In this document: positions 39,178 to 39,727 of the stretch, piece by piece
Layout of the letters: each line of letters opens with the position of its first letter
Position numbering within the stretch: position 1 is the stretch's first letter
IMG/VR virus record: IMGVR_UViG_3300034167_000354
Span: 1 to 39,727 of that record
Length of the DNA: 39,727 bases
Reading direction: 5' to 3' (one strand)
Origin: a virus
The notes under the pieces: model-generated
What the model was told of the DNA's origin: nothing
Database searches by the model: none
What the model saw: only the letters and a program-made list of their open reading frames with translations
Program-made: the position numbers and the translations under genes

Positions 39178-39474
39178 ATGAATACATTAGATGTGGTAGT
39201 AGCAGGAGTTGACATGGAAGTTGATTTTGATTATTCGGCAGCAGTGGTAGGAGTATACAGTGGCCCATGGGAGGACTCATACCCTGACGAACCAGAAGAG
39301 ATAGAGATACTAGCAGTACGTTGCCCAATGCCTGCAGATAAAAATGATAAGCCAGAATATGTAGACTTACTTGGTGTACTATCTGTAGACGCATTAAACG
39401 ATATAGTAGATTCAATTAGTGATTACCATAACTCTATAAGATGGGATAATCAATTTGAACAACACGTTGCCTAA
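39178..39474 (+). CDS. Hypothetical acidic protein, 98 aa
   Basis: An acidic small beta protein with DVVVAGVDMEVDFDYSAA, an Asp/Glu/Pro-rich loop (WEDSYPDEPEEIEIL) and a helical end. The pattern is shared by uncharacterised small phage proteins. It has its own promoter, a GGTGA ribosome site, and a terminator starting 31 bases after the stop, so it can be expressed alone. No function known. Confidence 0.65.
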   Translation: MNTLDVVVAGVDMEVDFDYSAAVVGVYSGPWEDSYPDEPEEIEILAVRCPMPADKNDKPEYVDLLGVLSVDALNDIVDSISDYHNSIRWDNQFEQHVA

Positions 39475-39504
39475 TCGTGTCTTCGAAAAAATTAGGCACA
39501 TTCA

Positions 39505-39532
39505 AAGGTGGTGTAATGCCACCTTCTTTTTT
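39505..39532 (+). terminator. Rho-independent terminator in the right terminal repeat
   Basis: Second copy of the terminator at 22-49: AAGGTGG, 7-base loop, CCACCTT, C and six T. It closes the right-pointing transcript after the gene at 39178. Confidence 0.8.
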
Positions 39533-39544
39533 ACTGGTACGCAT

Positions 39545-39727
39545 ATGACAAAAAAGAGACTTTCCAAACAAGAATACCACACTGAATATGATAAACGTCG
39601 TAGAACAGGCAAAAGATTTTCCACAAGCCACTTACCAGGTTTTAGAGAGGCTAATGACGTATATGGCATACAACGTATAAGACCATGCTTTGAATATAGC
39701 AAATTAATGATAGCATTTTTAACACAA
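39545..39727 (+). CDS. Partial second copy of the 67 aa frame
   Basis: The same frame as 62-265, cut by the end of the window after 61 codons. It has Arg instead of His at residue 19. If the genome is circular the two are one gene. Confidence 0.4.
   Translation, partial: MTKKRLSKQEYHTEYDKRRRTGKRFSTSHLPGFREANDVYGIQRIRPCFEYSKLMIAFLTQ

Larger units (their letters stand above)
39484..39727. repeat. Terminal direct repeat, right copy
   Basis: Repeats bases 1-244 with G at 39600 in place of A at 117. The window ends inside it. Confidence 0.95.

Noticed and set aside
25990-39474. T7-type single-subunit RNA polymerase expected in many podoviruses
   Set aside because: No such gene is found; promoters match host sigma-70 instead.
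7-39727. CRISPR array, because of the Cas4-like nuclease and repeat-rich regions
   Set aside because: The repeats have no constant spacer lengths or spacer-like inserts, and no Cas effector or Cas1/Cas2 is present.

Overview
The window is a nearly complete genome of a virulent tailed phage with a short tail (podovirus type). It is AT-rich, gene-dense and has no integrase, repressor, reverse transcriptase, tRNA or phage RNA polymerase that I can see. The first and last 244 bases are the same sequence with one mismatch, so the unique genome is about 39.48 kb and the map closes into a circle or carries direct terminal repeats. The host is probably a Gram-negative bacterium. This is inferred from a short T4-type lysozyme with small membrane lysis proteins, consensus sigma-70 promoters and AGGAG-type ribosome binding sites. 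I cannot name the host.

Layout. A right-pointing block at the left edge (62-1523) holds a small unknown gene, an ATP-dependent DNA ligase and a Lar-like zinc ribbon protein. On a circular map it continues the right-hand early operon. It converges on a long left-pointing virion operon (23793 down to 1524). In transcription order this runs: large terminase, a small basic protein, P22-like portal, a small helical protein, scaffold, SU10/DUF5309-type major capsid, several small proteins, a lysis group (PASTA-like, XhlA-like, GH24 lysozyme, holin-like), spike and fibre proteins, gp4-like adaptor, a second fibre, gp10-like tail nozzle, a GNAT-like protein, four candidate internal/ejection proteins, and last a protein with an ADP-ribosyltransferase domain. 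A probable small terminase (25017-25334) also points left. It is cut off from terL by a right-pointing gene that has its own terminator (24382-24879).

Two non-coding regions (23794-24381 and 25335-25989) are packed with repeats and hold the best promoters. One is a back-to-back pair with -35 boxes 7 bases apart, which should drive the late (left) and early (right) programmes in opposite directions. They are the best candidates for replication origin, packaging signal and control centre.

The right-pointing early/replication operon (25990-39474) starts with a primase-helicase. Six tiny genes follow (39 to 88 codons; one with a signal peptide, one with a membrane segment, one strongly acidic). 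Then come two abundant-looking proteins of unclear role, a family A DNA polymerase, a RecB/Cas4-like nuclease, a VRR-NUC nuclease and an SNF2-type helicase. The operon ends in a nucleotide-metabolism cluster: nucleoside deoxyribosyltransferase, HD-type 5'-nucleotidase, TylF-type methyltransferase, divergent ThyX, MazG/dUTPase-like pyrophosphatase and dCMP deaminase. Together these could recycle host deoxynucleotides toward dTMP and possibly toward a modified nucleotide.

The least explained signals are RNA/DNA structures. Two related stem-loop elements lie in front of the ADP-ribosyltransferase and VRR-NUC genes, with a third long hairpin after the capsid gene. A well-formed H-type pseudoknot lies in the leader of the gene at 30222. 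The two intergenic regions carry several iteron families. All function assignments come from reading motifs by eye; no database search was run.
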